Below are positions 1 to 8,875 of a stretch of 64,000 bases of DNA, piece after piece. The notes beneath the pieces were generated by a model, which was not told the origin of the DNA, did no database searches, and saw only the letters and a program-made list of their open reading frames with translations. Source of the stretch: Janthinobacterium sp. J1-1 (GTDB lineage: Bacteria > Pseudomonadota > Gammaproteobacteria > Burkholderiales > Burkholderiaceae_D); contig NZ_CP132339.1 in assembly GCF_030944405.1 (NCBI RefSeq), positions 2,356,001 through 2,420,000 on the forward strand, read 5' to 3'. The position numbers were made by a program, and so were the translations under genes. Position 1 is the first letter of the stretch. Each line of letters opens with the position of its first letter.

Positions 1-1170
1 CAGCCTTTGAGCCGCGAGTTCGGCTGGGACGTGGAGCAGATATCGTCGGCGCTGGCCGTGCGCTTCGTGCTGTTCGGCCTGATGGGGCCGTTTGCCGCCA
101 TCCTGATGGAGCGCTTTGGCTTGCGCAATATCATCTGCGTGGCGCTGGGCCTGATCGCTGCCGGCATGCTGCTGGCCACGCGCATGACGCAGTTCTGGCA
201 CCTGGTGGCGCTGTGGGGCATCTTGCTGGGCCTGGGCTCCGGCATGACGGCGCTGGTGCTGAGCGCCGTGGTGGCCAACCGCTGGTTCGATACGCACCGC
301 GGCCTGGTGGTGGGCGTGCTGACGGCCAGTTCGGCCACCGGGCAACTGCTGTTCCTGCCCGTCGGCGCCTGGCTGATCGAACACGTGGGCTGGCGCATGG
401 CGGTGATCCCCGTGTTTGCCAGCTGCGCGGTGGTGGCCGTGCTGGCGTTTTTCTGCATGCGCAACCGGCCGCAGGATGTGGGCCTGCGCGCGTATGGCGC
501 CGACCCGGCTGCTCCTTTGAACGTTGCGCCCGCCGCCAAAATGACCTTTGCCACGCCTTTCCTGATCCTGCGCAGCGTGGCCGGCCACCGCACCTTCTGG
601 ATACTGTTTGCCACCTTCTTTATCTGCGGCCTCAGCACCAACGGCCTGATCCAGACCCATTTCATTTCGCTGTGCGGCGACTCGGGCCTGTCGGCCGTGC
701 CGGCCGCGTCCGTGCTGGCCATGATGGGCGCGTTCGACCTGTTCGGCACGATCTTGTCGGGCTGGCTGTCGGACCGCTATGACAACCGCAAACTGCTGTT
801 CTGGTATTACGGCTTGCGCGGCCTGTCGCTGTTCTGGCTGCCGTATTCGGAATTCACCCTGTACGGCCTGTCGCTGTTCGCCATGTTCTATGGCCTGGAC
901 TGGATCGCCACCGTGCCGCCGACCGTCAAGCTGGTGGGCGCCACTTTCGGCAAGGAAAGGGCCGGCATGGTGTTCGGCTGGATCTTCGCCGGCCACCAGC
1001 TGGGCGCCGCCGTGGCCGCCTATGGCGCTGGCCGCATCCGCACCCTGATGCTGACCTACAATCCTGCCCTGTTCGCGGCCGGTGCCGCCTGCCTGGTGGC
1101 GGCGCTGATGGTGCTGGCGATCGCGCGCCAGCGCACTGCCGTGGACATGAAAAAAGCCAGTCCTGCATAA
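1..1170 (+). CDS. MFS transporter, 5' end outside window
   Basis: This is an inner-membrane secondary transporter of the major facilitator superfamily. The reading frame is open from the first base of the window, so the true start lies upstream and about 389 codons are visible. Hydrophobic segments alternate with short charged loops such as the WFDTHRG stretch near residue 95, which resembles the conserved MFS loop 2-3 and 4-5 motifs. A central cytoplasmic loop near residues 155-185 separates two six-helix halves. The gene converges on the S9 peptidase. Its last codons also form part of that gene's terminator hairpin. Substrate cannot be told; an organic anion exchanger of the oxalate/formate type is one possibility. 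Confidence 0.85.
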   Translation, partial: QPLSREFGWDVEQISSALAVRFVLFGLMGPFAAILMERFGLRNIICVALGLIAAGMLLATRMTQFWHLVALWGILLGLGSGMTALVLSAVVANRWFDTHRGLVVGVLTASSATGQLLFLPVGAWLIEHVGWRMAVIPVFASCAVVAVLAFFCMRNRPQDVGLRAYGADPAAPLNVAPAAKMTFATPFLILRSVAGHRTFWILFATFFICGLSTNGLIQTHFISLCGDSGLSAVPAASVLAMMGAFDLFGTILSGWLSDRYDNRKLLFWYYGLRGLSLFWLPYSEFTLYGLSLFAMFYGLDWIATVPPTVKLVGATFGKERAGMVFGWIFAGHQLGAAVAAYGAGRIRTLMLTYNPALFAAGAACLVAALMVLAIARQRTAVDMKKASPA

Positions 1171-1182
1171 GCGACTGGCTTG
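1150..1182 (-). terminator. Intrinsic terminator of the S9 peptidase gene
   Basis: On the minus strand a 9-bp stem (AAGCCAGTC with GACTGGCTT) is followed by a run of six T. It lies about 20 bases past the peptidase stop codon and overlaps the end of the convergent MFS gene. Confidence 0.75.
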
Positions 1183-1200
1183 CGATGAAACAGATGGATA

Positions 1201-3345
1201 TCAGTTGAGGTACTTGGCCAGCCAGCCTTCCACTTCGCTATAGAAGAAGCGGCTGTTTTCGCCTTTCATGATCCAGTGATTTTCGTCCGGGAACACCAGC
1301 AGCTTGGCCGGCACGTTCAGGCGCTGTTGCACGGCAAAGTTCATCAGGGCATTATTGGCCGGCACGCGGTAGTCGAGTTCGCCCACGGTGATCAGGATAG
1401 GCGTCTTGAAGCCCGTGCCTTTGTCGTGATTGCCGGCTTGCATGATCGGACTTTGATCGCGCCACACGGGCAGGTCGGACCAGACCGGGCCGCCCGCGTT
1501 GACTTCACGCCCGAAGCCGCCGTCGCTGGTGCCCCACTGCATAATCAAGTCCATTTCGCCCGCGTGCGAGACGATGGCCTTGTAGCGCGTGGTGGTGGCC
1601 TGCAGCCAGTTGGCCAGGTGGCCGCCATAGCTGGCGCCGCCGGCCGCCAGCCTGGTGCTGTCGATAAACGGATATTTCTTGATCGCTTCATCGACGCCCT
1701 GGTTCAGCTCGTCGGCCGGTCCTTTCAATGGGTCGAACTGTATCGAACGGGCAAACTCCTCGCCGTAGCCGGTGGAACCCTTGTAGTCGGTCAGCAGCAC
1801 GATATAGCCGGGCTTGGCCAGCAAGTGATAGTTCCAGCGCAGCACGAACTGGTCGCGCCACATGCTGGCCGCGCCGCCGTGGATCACCGTAAACAGCGGG
1901 TATTTCTTGGCCGGATCGAAATTGGCGGGCTTGACGATCATATTGTGGATCTGGCGGCCGTCGGCCGTCTTGAACCAGAAATGTTCGGGCGCCTGCCAGT
2001 CGATCTTGCCGGCTTTTTCGGTATTGAAGGCGGTCAGCCGTTTTGGCTGCTTGCCGTTGAAGGCATAGATTTCCGGCGGATTGATGCTGGACTCCCACAC
2101 GCCGACCAGGGCCTTGCCGCCGCTGCTCAGCGAACTGATGCTGCCGGTCGCCAGGGACGGCTCTTCGCGCACTTCGCCGCCTTTGACATCCATCGAATAC
2201 AGCTTTTCCAGGCCCGCGTGTTCATAGCTGAAGATGACGCGCTTGCCGCCGTCCGGCAGCACGAAACGCGAGATCGAACGGTCCAGCTTGTCCGTCAAAA
2301 TGGTGGGGGTAGGCGTGACCAGCGGCCAGGCAAAGCTGGCCAGGCGTTTCACGTCATACACCTTGCCCGGCGTTTCCGCATCGCTCAGGGTAAACAGGGT
2401 CTTGCCGTCGCTGGAGAATTTCAGGGCACCATAGCTGCGCTGGTCCTGCGTCAGCTTCTGTGGCTCGCCGCCGGCCACCGGCACCAGGTACAGCTGGGAA
2501 TAGGTGGCGGCGCGCTGGGCCGCATCGCGGTTGGTGGCGGCGTTGAACACGACACCCTTGCCGTCCGGCGTCCAGATGGCGTCCAGCGACTGGCCTTCGT
2601 CACCCTGGCCACCGCCAAAGCCGGGCAGGGCCACCAGTTGCGTACCGGACAGGATATCGCGCGGGGTGGTGGCCGCCTCGGTATCGATCACGAACAGGCG
2701 CACCTGCTTGTCGGTCAGCCATTTGTCGAAATAGCGCGGCGCCGTGGTTTCATACGAGCGGGCGCTGTACTTGCGTTCCTTGCGTTCCTTCGCGCTCTGT
2801 TTGACCTCGGCTTCGGTCTTGTTTCCCGGATAGATATCGCTGATAAACAGCAACTGCTTGCCGTCCGGACTCCATTTCGGCATGCGTGCGCCCATGGTCA
2901 AGCTCGTCAGGCGCTGCGCTTCGCCGCCGGCCACCACGTCGAGGCGGTAGATCTGGCCGGCCTCGTCGCCATCGCGGCGCGCCACAAACACGAGCTGGCG
3001 GCTGTCCGGCGACCAGGCCACGGCGCTTTCGCCGCCCCTGGAAAAGGTCAGGCGGCGCGGTTCGCTGTCGTCGGTCAGCGACTTGATCCACAGATCCGAC
3101 CATTGTTCCTTGCTGTCGTAGGCGGCATCGACCACGGCAAACACGGCCCACTTGCCGTCAGGGCTGGCGACCGGCGCGCCGACCCGTTTCATCAGCCACA
3201 CGTCTTCATGCGTGATGGCGTGCCTGGCAGGCTGTGTATCGGCGGCGGGCGTGGCTGCCGTGGGGGCGGCGGCATGGGCAAGTGAGGTGCACGCCGCCGC
3301 GATCAGCAGCGAGGCGAGGGAACGGCGAAGACGGGGTGATGTCAT
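1201..3345 (-). CDS. S9 family prolyl oligopeptidase-type peptidase, exported
   Basis: The product is a serine peptidase of the acylaminoacyl-peptidase/DPP-IV type, cleaving peptides outside the cytoplasm. The start is placed at the ATG at 3345, which has AGGA about 8 bases upstream and opens a signal peptide (MTSPRLRRS, then a hydrophobic stretch ending in AHAA). A beta-propeller with repeated SPDGK-type blades fills the N-terminal two thirds. The C-terminal alpha/beta hydrolase domain carries the nucleophile in GGASYGGH, an Asp in GELDYRVP and a His in DENHWI, so the triad is complete. A longer frame from 3384 lacks a better ribosome site. The gene is monocistronic and divergent from the LprI-like gene. 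Confidence 0.93.
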   Translation of the reverse strand: MTSPRLRRSLASLLIAAACTSLAHAAAPTAATPAADTQPARHAITHEDVWLMKRVGAPVASPDGKWAVFAVVDAAYDSKEQWSDLWIKSLTDDSEPRRLTFSRGGESAVAWSPDSRQLVFVARRDGDEAGQIYRLDVVAGGEAQRLTSLTMGARMPKWSPDGKQLLFISDIYPGNKTEAEVKQSAKERKERKYSARSYETTAPRYFDKWLTDKQVRLFVIDTEAATTPRDILSGTQLVALPGFGGGQGDEGQSLDAIWTPDGKGVVFNAATNRDAAQRAATYSQLYLVPVAGGEPQKLTQDQRSYGALKFSSDGKTLFTLSDAETPGKVYDVKRLASFAWPLVTPTPTILTDKLDRSISRFVLPDGGKRVIFSYEHAGLEKLYSMDVKGGEVREEPSLATGSISSLSSGGKALVGVWESSINPPEIYAFNGKQPKRLTAFNTEKAGKIDWQAPEHFWFKTADGRQIHNMIVKPANFDPAKKYPLFTVIHGGAASMWRDQFVLRWNYHLLAKPGYIVLLTDYKGSTGYGEEFARSIQFDPLKGPADELNQGVDEAIKKYPFIDSTRLAAGGASYGGHLANWLQATTTRYKAIVSHAGEMDLIMQWGTSDGGFGREVNAGGPVWSDLPVWRDQSPIMQAGNHDKGTGFKTPILITVGELDYRVPANNALMNFAVQQRLNVPAKLLVFPDENHWIMKGENSRFFYSEVEGWLAKYLN

Positions 3346-3506
3346 GAGCGGGATCCTGGATTGAATATAGACGACGAGCAACATTATTGCCCATCACTTT
3401 GCCGTATGCCAAGCCGATGGACCGTTACTTACCACGGCTGGGGTGCGCGACCATGGCAGGCGATGGGCTAAACTTGTCGCTTTACTGATGCTTGCATTGC
3501 CAGCCC

Positions 3507-4553
3507 ATGAAAATTTATCTTTCCTTATTGAAAACGGTCCTGTTTGCTTCCGGCGCGCTGCTGGCCAGCCAGTCCGGCGCCGCGGATGCCGTACCGTATC
3601 CGAATACCAGCGCCATGGGCGTTGGCCAGGCGGAAACCACGGCCTGGCATGCCGCCTGCATGAAAGTGGCCAAGGCCGCGCCGCCGCCGGCGGACCTGCC
3701 CGCGCCCAGCGCCGTGTCATCCTTGCAGCAATGCAAGGCCAGCGACCTGTATTACGATACCAAGAGTATGGCCGCGCCCAAGCCGGATGACTGGCGCCAG
3801 GTGCGCCATTGCGCCGTGGCCACCAATAACAGCGAAGTGCTGATGATGTTGTACCAGAACGGGCAGGGCGTGACGAAGGCGCCTCCGCTGGCCATGAAAT
3901 ATGCGTGCAGCATTGCCGCCGCGCCGGCCGAAATGGCGGGGCGGGTCGAGCACCTGCAAAAACTGGCCGCCAGTGGCCAGGGCAATATCGACCTGTGCGA
4001 CGACATTACCAGCGGCTACATGATGGGCGTGTGCAGCGCCATCGACGCGCGCCAGAAAAACCGCGTGCGCGGCCAGGCCAGTGGAAAAGCCTCCCAGGCA
4101 TGGCCTGCCGCAGCGCAGGCGTCGTTCAAGAAACTGGAAGCGGCGACGGCCAACTTTGCCGACGCCCGCGCCGGCAAGGAAACCGACCTGAGCGGCACGG
4201 CGCGCGCCGCCATGAGCATCGCCGCGCGCACGGCCGAGCTGGAATTGCTGGCGCAGGACGTGAAACAATATGAGGCCGGCAAATTGCCGGCGGCCATGAC
4301 CCAAGCTCAGGCCCAAGCGCTCGACAAGCAATTGAATGTGATCTACGGCAAGCTGATGAAGCAGCCCAAGCCAGACTATGCGGGCGCCGTCGAGAAAGAT
4401 GGCATCCGCGACACCCAGCGCCTGTGGCTCAAGTATCGCGACGCCTGGATGGCGTTTGGCGCCGTACATTATCCGTCCGTCACCAGCCACACCTGGGCCG
4501 CCATGCTGACGGCGCGCCGCAATGCGCAGCTGGAAGCGTTGCTGGAGCCATGA
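3507..4553 (+). CDS. LprI-like (DUF1311) lysozyme-inhibitor-domain protein, exported
   Basis: The protein opens with a signal peptide (MKIYLSLLKTVLFASGALL, cleavage near SGAAD) and so is probably periplasmic. The C-terminal 90 residues, with LDKQLNVIYGKLM, RDTQRLWLKYRDAW and ARRNAQLEAL, match the pattern of the LprI/DUF1311 domain, which in some members inhibits lysozyme. The middle part, rich in Ala and Cys, has no clear family. The start at 3507 is chosen because it begins the signal peptide; a TTG at 3492 is also in frame. Its stop overlaps the next ATG by 4 bases, so the two genes are translationally coupled. Confidence 0.75.
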   Translation: MKIYLSLLKTVLFASGALLASQSGAADAVPYPNTSAMGVGQAETTAWHAACMKVAKAAPPPADLPAPSAVSSLQQCKASDLYYDTKSMAAPKPDDWRQVRHCAVATNNSEVLMMLYQNGQGVTKAPPLAMKYACSIAAAPAEMAGRVEHLQKLAASGQGNIDLCDDITSGYMMGVCSAIDARQKNRVRGQASGKASQAWPAAAQASFKKLEAATANFADARAGKETDLSGTARAAMSIAARTAELELLAQDVKQYEAGKLPAAMTQAQAQALDKQLNVIYGKLMKQPKPDYAGAVEKDGIRDTQRLWLKYRDAWMAFGAVHYPSVTSHTWAAMLTARRNAQLEALLEP

Positions 4554-5056
4554 TGCGCGAGGCTTATTTTCACGAAGACGACGAAGGCCAGGTCCAGCTG
4601 CTGCCGCTCGACAACCTGCAACACTGCCAGGCGCAGATGGGCGAGCAGCAGGCCTTTGCCGACGCCCATCAGAGCGGCGCCGGCTGGAGCGAGATGTATG
4701 TGCGCGACGCTCCCCCGTCGAAGCTCGTCGCGCTGGGCATCACGGGCCAGCAGTTGCGGCAGGCAGTGATGGACGTGCTGCCGCCCTACGACGCCGTCTT
4801 TACCGGCTACGGCAGCTATCGCGTGGAATGCAGGAAGGTGCTGGCGTTTGGCGGTGACCATACCGAAACCCTGTTTGCCGGTCTCGACGAGCACGGCATC
4901 GTGGTGGACTTGTGGTGCAGCGACGGCATGCCGGAACTGCTGCGCTTGCCGCTGCAGGAACAATTGCTGCTGGCCGACTGGAATGCGGGCCTGGCGTGTC
5001 CGTTGTCGGACCGCGAACTGTTTGTGCGCTATTTGCAGGAATACGAGCTGGGCTGA
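4550..5056 (+). CDS. Hypothetical protein coupled to the LprI-like gene
   Basis: A 168-residue soluble, acidic protein that I do not recognise. The ATG at 4550 overlaps the upstream stop as ATGA, and a second ATG follows at once at 4553. There is no signal peptide or membrane segment. It is rich in Leu, Asp and Glu, with a FTGYGSYRVECRK block in the middle. The coupling suggests co-expression with the LprI-like protein, although one product is exported and the other appears cytoplasmic. A strong terminator follows 16 bases after the stop. Confidence 0.7.
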   Translation: MMREAYFHEDDEGQVQLLPLDNLQHCQAQMGEQQAFADAHQSGAGWSEMYVRDAPPSKLVALGITGQQLRQAVMDVLPPYDAVFTGYGSYRVECRKVLAFGGDHTETLFAGLDEHGIVVDLWCSDGMPELLRLPLQEQLLLADWNAGLACPLSDRELFVRYLQEYELG

Positions 5057-5073
5057 AAGCGGTGCCGGAAATG

Positions 5074-5105
5074 CAAAAAGCCTATCTCGGAAGATAGGCT
5101 TTTTG
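5074..5105 (+). terminator. Intrinsic terminator, possibly bidirectional
   Basis: A 13-bp perfect stem (AAAAAGCCTATCT with AGATAGGCTTTTT) around a CGGA tetraloop. The A-run and T-run flank both sides, so it can serve the upstream genes on the plus strand and the tRNA-Lys on the minus strand. Confidence 0.88.
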
Positions 5106-5119
5106 GTACTGCGCATTCG

Positions 5120-5195
5120 TGGTAGGCCGTGCGGGATTCGAACCTGCGACCAACGGATTAAAAGTCCGCTGCTCTACCAGCTGAGCTAACGACCC
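5120..5195 (-). tRNA. tRNA-Lys (anticodon TTT)
   Basis: A 76-nt cloverleaf on the minus strand. It begins GGGTCGTTAGCTCAG, carries the anticodon loop CTTTTAA, has the T-loop GGTTCGAATCC and ends with an encoded CCA. It stands alone between the hypothetical gene and the GspE-like gene. Confidence 0.97.
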
Positions 5196-5259
5196 GAAAG
5201 AGGCCGCATTATATATGGGTTTTGAAAGAATGCAAAACCTTTTTGCGGCACGGTCGAAC

Positions 5260-7026
5260 TCAATGCAGGGCCGCCGTGATCTTCAGCACTTCCTCGATGG
5301 TGGTCAACCCGGCGATGATCTGCTGCGCGCCGGCCAGGCGCAGCGGGGTCATGCCGTCCAGTAAGCTCTGGCGCCGCAGGGCATGCAGGTCGGCGCCTTC
5401 GCGGATCAGCTGGCCAAAGCGCTCCGTGACGCTCAACAGTTCATAGATGCCGGTGCGGCCCCGGTAGCCGCCTTGGCGGCAACTTGAGCAGCCCACCGGG
5501 CGATAGCAGTTTTCGGGGCATGCCAGCTGGCCGCCGGCCAGGCTGTTCCATTGCGCAGTACCGGGTGCTGGCGCCTGCTGCTTGCACTCGGCACACAGGC
5601 AGCGCAGCAGGCGCTGGGCCAGCACGCCGATCAGGCTCGCCTCCAGCAGGTAGCTTGGCACGCCCAGCTCCAGCAAGCGCGTCACGGCCGAGGGCGCGTC
5701 GTTGGTGTGCAGGGTCGACAGCACCAGGTGCCCAGTCAGCGCCGCCTGGATCGCCATCTCGGCCGTGGCCAGGTCGCGGATTTCGCCGACCATGATGATG
5801 TCCGGGTCTTGCCGCAGCAGCGCGCGCACGCCGTCGGCAAACGACAGTTCGGGTTGCACCTGAACCTGGTTGAATGCGGGCTCGACCATTTCGATCGGGT
5901 CTTCCACCGTGCACACATTGACTTCGCTGCGTGCCAGCGCTTTCAGGGTGCTATATAACGTGCTGGTCTTGCCCGAACCGGTCGGACCCGTCACCAGCAC
6001 GATGCCGTGGGTGCGCGCCGTCAGGTCGCGCCAGCGCTGTGCGTCGGCCGGTGGAAAACCCAGCTGGTCCAGGCTTTTCATCACCACCTCGGGGTCGAAA
6101 ATGCGCATCACCAGTTTTTCGCCAAACGCGGTTGGCAAGGTCGACAGGCGCAGTTCGATTTCCTGGCCCTCGGCGTTGCGCGTCTTGATGCGGCCATCCT
6201 GGGGCCGGCGCTTTTCCACCACGTCCATGCGGCCCAGCAATTTGATGCGCGCCGTCATGGCCAGCATCACCACCGGCGGTACCTGGTAAGCCTGGTGCAG
6301 CAGGCCGTCGATGCGCAGGCGCACCAGGCCCACATCGCGTTTCGGTTCCAGATGAATGTCCGAGGCGCGCTGGGCAAACGCGTATTGCCACAGCCAGTCG
6401 ACAATGCGCACCACGTGCTGGTCGTTGGCGTCCAGGCTGCTCTTGCCACGGCCCAGCTCCACCAGCTGTTCGAAGTTATGGCGCAGCGACAGATCCTGCG
6501 ACGACGATTGCCGCGCCACCTTGACCGAGCCTGCCAGGCTGAAGAACTGCGCGATGTAATCGGCGATCAGGACAGGATTGGCGATCACCAGGCTCAGTTT
6601 GCGCGGCGCCAGCCGGCCCAGTTCCGCCTGCCAACCCAGCGCGTACGGTTGCGCGGTGGCGATAACGATGCGTTCAGCACTGCTTTCCACCGGCAGGATA
6701 TTGAAGCGTGCCGCATAGCTGGCCGTCATCACGTCGGCTACCTGGCTGAAGTCGATGGTCAGGGGATCGATGCGCAGATAGGGCAGCCTGGCGCGGCCCG
6801 CCAGCCAGGCGCACAAGGTATCGAGGGTGAGCGGCGCATGCGGCGCCAGCGCCGAGCGCAGCTGGCAGTCGGCCAGCGCGCACAGCGGGTGGATGGCCTT
6901 GCTGTGCTGCAAGTGGCTTTGCGCGCGGCTACGAATCTCGGCGATATCGGGCGCAGCCAGATGGCCATCGGCCAGCAGCCAGGAAATGATTTCCTGCAGA
7001 TCGAGCGGAGCGGAAACGATGGACAT
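5260..7026 (-). CDS. GspE/PilB-type secretion or pilus assembly ATPase
   Basis: A 588-residue hexameric ATPase of the type II secretion/type IV pilus family that drives pseudopilus or pilus polymerisation from the cytoplasmic face. An MshEN-like N-terminal domain covers about residues 1-170. Walker A is GPTGSGKTS near residue 345. The Asp box and Walker B region read EDPIE and DPDIIMVGEIRD, and the His box is STLHTNDA. A four-cysteine zinc site (CLCAEC and CSSC) lies near residues 495-545. No other secretion or pilus gene is adjacent, so its machine is encoded elsewhere. The gene downstream of it on this strand is the tRNA-Lys. Confidence 0.9.
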   Translation of the reverse strand: MSIVSAPLDLQEIISWLLADGHLAAPDIAEIRSRAQSHLQHSKAIHPLCALADCQLRSALAPHAPLTLDTLCAWLAGRARLPYLRIDPLTIDFSQVADVMTASYAARFNILPVESSAERIVIATAQPYALGWQAELGRLAPRKLSLVIANPVLIADYIAQFFSLAGSVKVARQSSSQDLSLRHNFEQLVELGRGKSSLDANDQHVVRIVDWLWQYAFAQRASDIHLEPKRDVGLVRLRIDGLLHQAYQVPPVVMLAMTARIKLLGRMDVVEKRRPQDGRIKTRNAEGQEIELRLSTLPTAFGEKLVMRIFDPEVVMKSLDQLGFPPADAQRWRDLTARTHGIVLVTGPTGSGKTSTLYSTLKALARSEVNVCTVEDPIEMVEPAFNQVQVQPELSFADGVRALLRQDPDIIMVGEIRDLATAEMAIQAALTGHLVLSTLHTNDAPSAVTRLLELGVPSYLLEASLIGVLAQRLLRCLCAECKQQAPAPGTAQWNSLAGGQLACPENCYRPVGCSSCRQGGYRGRTGIYELLSVTERFGQLIREGADLHALRRQSLLDGMTPLRLAGAQQIIAGLTTIEEVLKITAALH

Positions 7027-7071
7027 GGCCAGCGCCTTTCATGGCCGCCGGCAAAGTACGCGCAGGACGGC

Positions 7072-7860
7072 TTACAGCGTGCTCTGGATGCCCTTGAGCC
7101 AGGTCTTGGCGGGCAGCTTGGTGTCGGCAACGATCTGTTTGGCGCGTTCGAGCAGGGAGGCTTGCGCATCGGCATCGAGCGCTACCCTGGTCTTGAAGGC
7201 GATCGCCACCACGTTCCCATCATGGACTTCAGGCAGGCAGATCACCTGTTCGAACGCAAATTTCATCGCCTTGATGTTCTTGGCGTAGCTGGGATGGTCG
7301 CCGAACAGATTGACCGTCATGATGCCCTGCGGCGTCAGGCAGGCGCAGCAGGCGCTGTAGAATTCCGCGCTGTCGAGCACGGGGCCGCGCGCGGTGGCGT
7401 CGTACAGATCGACCTGCAAGGCGTCCAGGGTGCCATGGTGGGCCTCGTCGTTGACGTAGTCGAGCGCATCCATTTCGCGCACATGCAGGCGTTCGTCGTT
7501 CGGCGGCAGCTTGAACATGGACTCGCAGATGGTGATCACGGACGGATTGAGCTCAATCGCGTCGACTTGCGTTTGCGGAAACTGGCGGTAGCAGAACTTG
7601 GTCAACGCCGCCGTGCCCAGGCCCAGCTGGGCCACGCGTTGCGGCTGCGCGATCCACAGCATCCACGCCATCATCTGCTGCGCGTATTCCAGCTCCGGCC
7701 AGTCCGGCTTGCGGATGCGCATCGCGCCCTGCACCCATTCCGTACCAAAATGCAGATAGCGCACGCCATCCATTTCAGACAGGGTGACGGGCGCGTAGCG
7801 CGGCTTGCGCGCGGGACGCGAGGATTCGACTTGTTCGATGGATTTTCGTTTGATAAGCAT
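7072..7860 (-). CDS. Spermidine synthase-like (polyamine aminopropyltransferase fold) protein
   Basis: A 262-residue SAM-binding-fold protein. The motif VAQLGLGTAALTKF near residue 75 is the glycine-rich nucleotide loop, followed by VDAIELNPSV (acidic end of strand 2) and LDALQVDLYDATARGP, which corresponds to the catalytic Asp region of spermidine synthases. The start is the ATG at 7860, opening MLIKRKSIEQ; the open frame continues upstream but runs through the neighbouring gene antisense to its codons. Members of this short group are often annotated as spermidine synthase but lack proof of that activity, so a different methyl- or aminopropyltransferase role is possible. Confidence 0.75.
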   Translation of the reverse strand: MLIKRKSIEQVESSRPARKPRYAPVTLSEMDGVRYLHFGTEWVQGAMRIRKPDWPELEYAQQMMAWMLWIAQPQRVAQLGLGTAALTKFCYRQFPQTQVDAIELNPSVITICESMFKLPPNDERLHVREMDALDYVNDEAHHGTLDALQVDLYDATARGPVLDSAEFYSACCACLTPQGIMTVNLFGDHPSYAKNIKAMKFAFEQVICLPEVHDGNVVAIAFKTRVALDADAQASLLERAKQIVADTKLPAKTWLKGIQSTL

Positions 7861-7897
7861 AAGGCGGGCCTGGAAGTGTGCCGCATTATAACTTGCC

Positions 7898-7930
7898 ATA
7901 AAAAATGCCGGCCCCTCGGGACCGGCACTA
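7898..7930 (-). terminator. Intrinsic terminator of the glycine-zipper gene
   Basis: On the minus strand TGCCGGTCCC pairs with GGGGCCGGCA around a short loop and is followed by six T. It sits about 20 bases after the stop of the glycine-zipper gene. Confidence 0.8.
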
Positions 7931-7948
7931 TATGGATGGGCTACTGAG

Positions 7949-8461
7949 TTACTGTTGAGCTGGTTCGATCGATACTCGCAGGCGGATGCGTTCGCCCGGA
8001 TCGTACGACATGATGCTGGTGTAGTTGCGGCCGCGGTAGTCATACGTGACCTGGTAGCCATTGTTGCGCGACTCCCAGTGGTCGACCTGGCGGCATTGCT
8101 TGATCGCCTGTTCCTGCGTGCCACCCTGGTAATTGTTCTGGTTGTCGACCCGGTCGCCGACCACGGCGCCGGCAATCGCGCCGGCGGCGGCGGCGGCCGT
8201 GCGGCCATTGCCGCTACCGACTTGGCTGCCCAGCAGGGCGCCGGCGATACCGCCGACGATGGAGCCGCCCGCGCTGCGCTGTTGCGGCGGCGCCTGAACC
8301 TGCACGTATTCCGTACGGCATTCCTGGCGTGGACGGTTGATCTGTTCCACTTGCGGCACAACGCGCACGACCTTGCCGAAATCTTCAAAGTCGGTAGCCT
8401 GGGCGAGTGGCAAAGCACCGATACAAAGGACTGACAAGAACAATTTGGCTTGCAGGTTCAT
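7949..8461 (-). CDS. Glycine-zipper 2TM-domain envelope protein (17 kDa antigen/SlyB-like)
   Basis: A 170-residue exported protein with an N-terminal signal peptide ending near ALPLAQA. I see no lipobox cysteine at the cleavage site. Residues 67-110 (GGSIVGGIAGALLGSQVG and AAGAIAGAVVGDRV) form two glycine-zipper hydrophobic segments, as in outer-membrane SlyB and Rickettsia 17-kDa antigen relatives. The C-terminal half contains a conserved YQVTYDYRGRNYTSIM segment typical of these proteins. The role is usually envelope integrity. It is monocistronic with its own terminator. Confidence 0.85.
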   Translation of the reverse strand: MNLQAKLFLSVLCIGALPLAQATDFEDFGKVVRVVPQVEQINRPRQECRTEYVQVQAPPQQRSAGGSIVGGIAGALLGSQVGSGNGRTAAAAAGAIAGAVVGDRVDNQNNYQGGTQEQAIKQCRQVDHWESRNNGYQVTYDYRGRNYTSIMSYDPGERIRLRVSIEPAQQ

Positions 8462-8875
8462 TTCTTACCTCGTTATGTAGAGTATCTTCAGGGTCTGGCA
8501 TCTGGATGTTGTTTTGATTGTGTTTTACAACATGAATCCAGTGTAATCCGCCTGCGCCCGCGAGTGTCATACCGCTGGCAACAAAATGTAACAGCAGAAG
8601 CACCTTGCCCCTCAGTCTGTAACATGCACTTTCAATCGATACAAAAGATTGAAACTCGGTTGAAACTCGTGGTTTGTAACAAATCTTGCGTTTGATATCA
8701 TATTCGGGTTGATTCACAGAGGACAACACGTTACCCTAATACGCGTATGGCTTTAAAAACGCAGTCCGTCGCGGCTTCATCAAGGCGACCGATATGCCGC
8801 ATGCGTATTGACCCGCAGGCGGCAAATGCAACAAGCACAACAGATCCATACATAACAGGTCGATTTGAGGGAAAA
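8462..8875. promoter_or_regulatory. 414-bp divergent intergenic region with repeated motifs
   Basis: This region separates the glycine-zipper gene from barstar. It contains three TGTAAC hexamers at 8587, 8618 and 8675, and a tandem of TTGAAACTCG at 8649 and 8660, exactly 11 bases apart. These look like binding sites for a regulator. No RNA gene is evident. An in-frame extension of barstar back to 8747 is open but lacks a ribosome site. Confidence 0.4.

Noticed and set aside
1276..3285. 669-codon open frame antisense to the S9 peptidase
   Set aside because: Low-complexity translation with no ribosome site; shadow of the peptidase.
8747..8875. 43-codon N-terminal extension of barstar
   Set aside because: The internal ATG at 8876 has a good ribosome site and starts the conserved domain.
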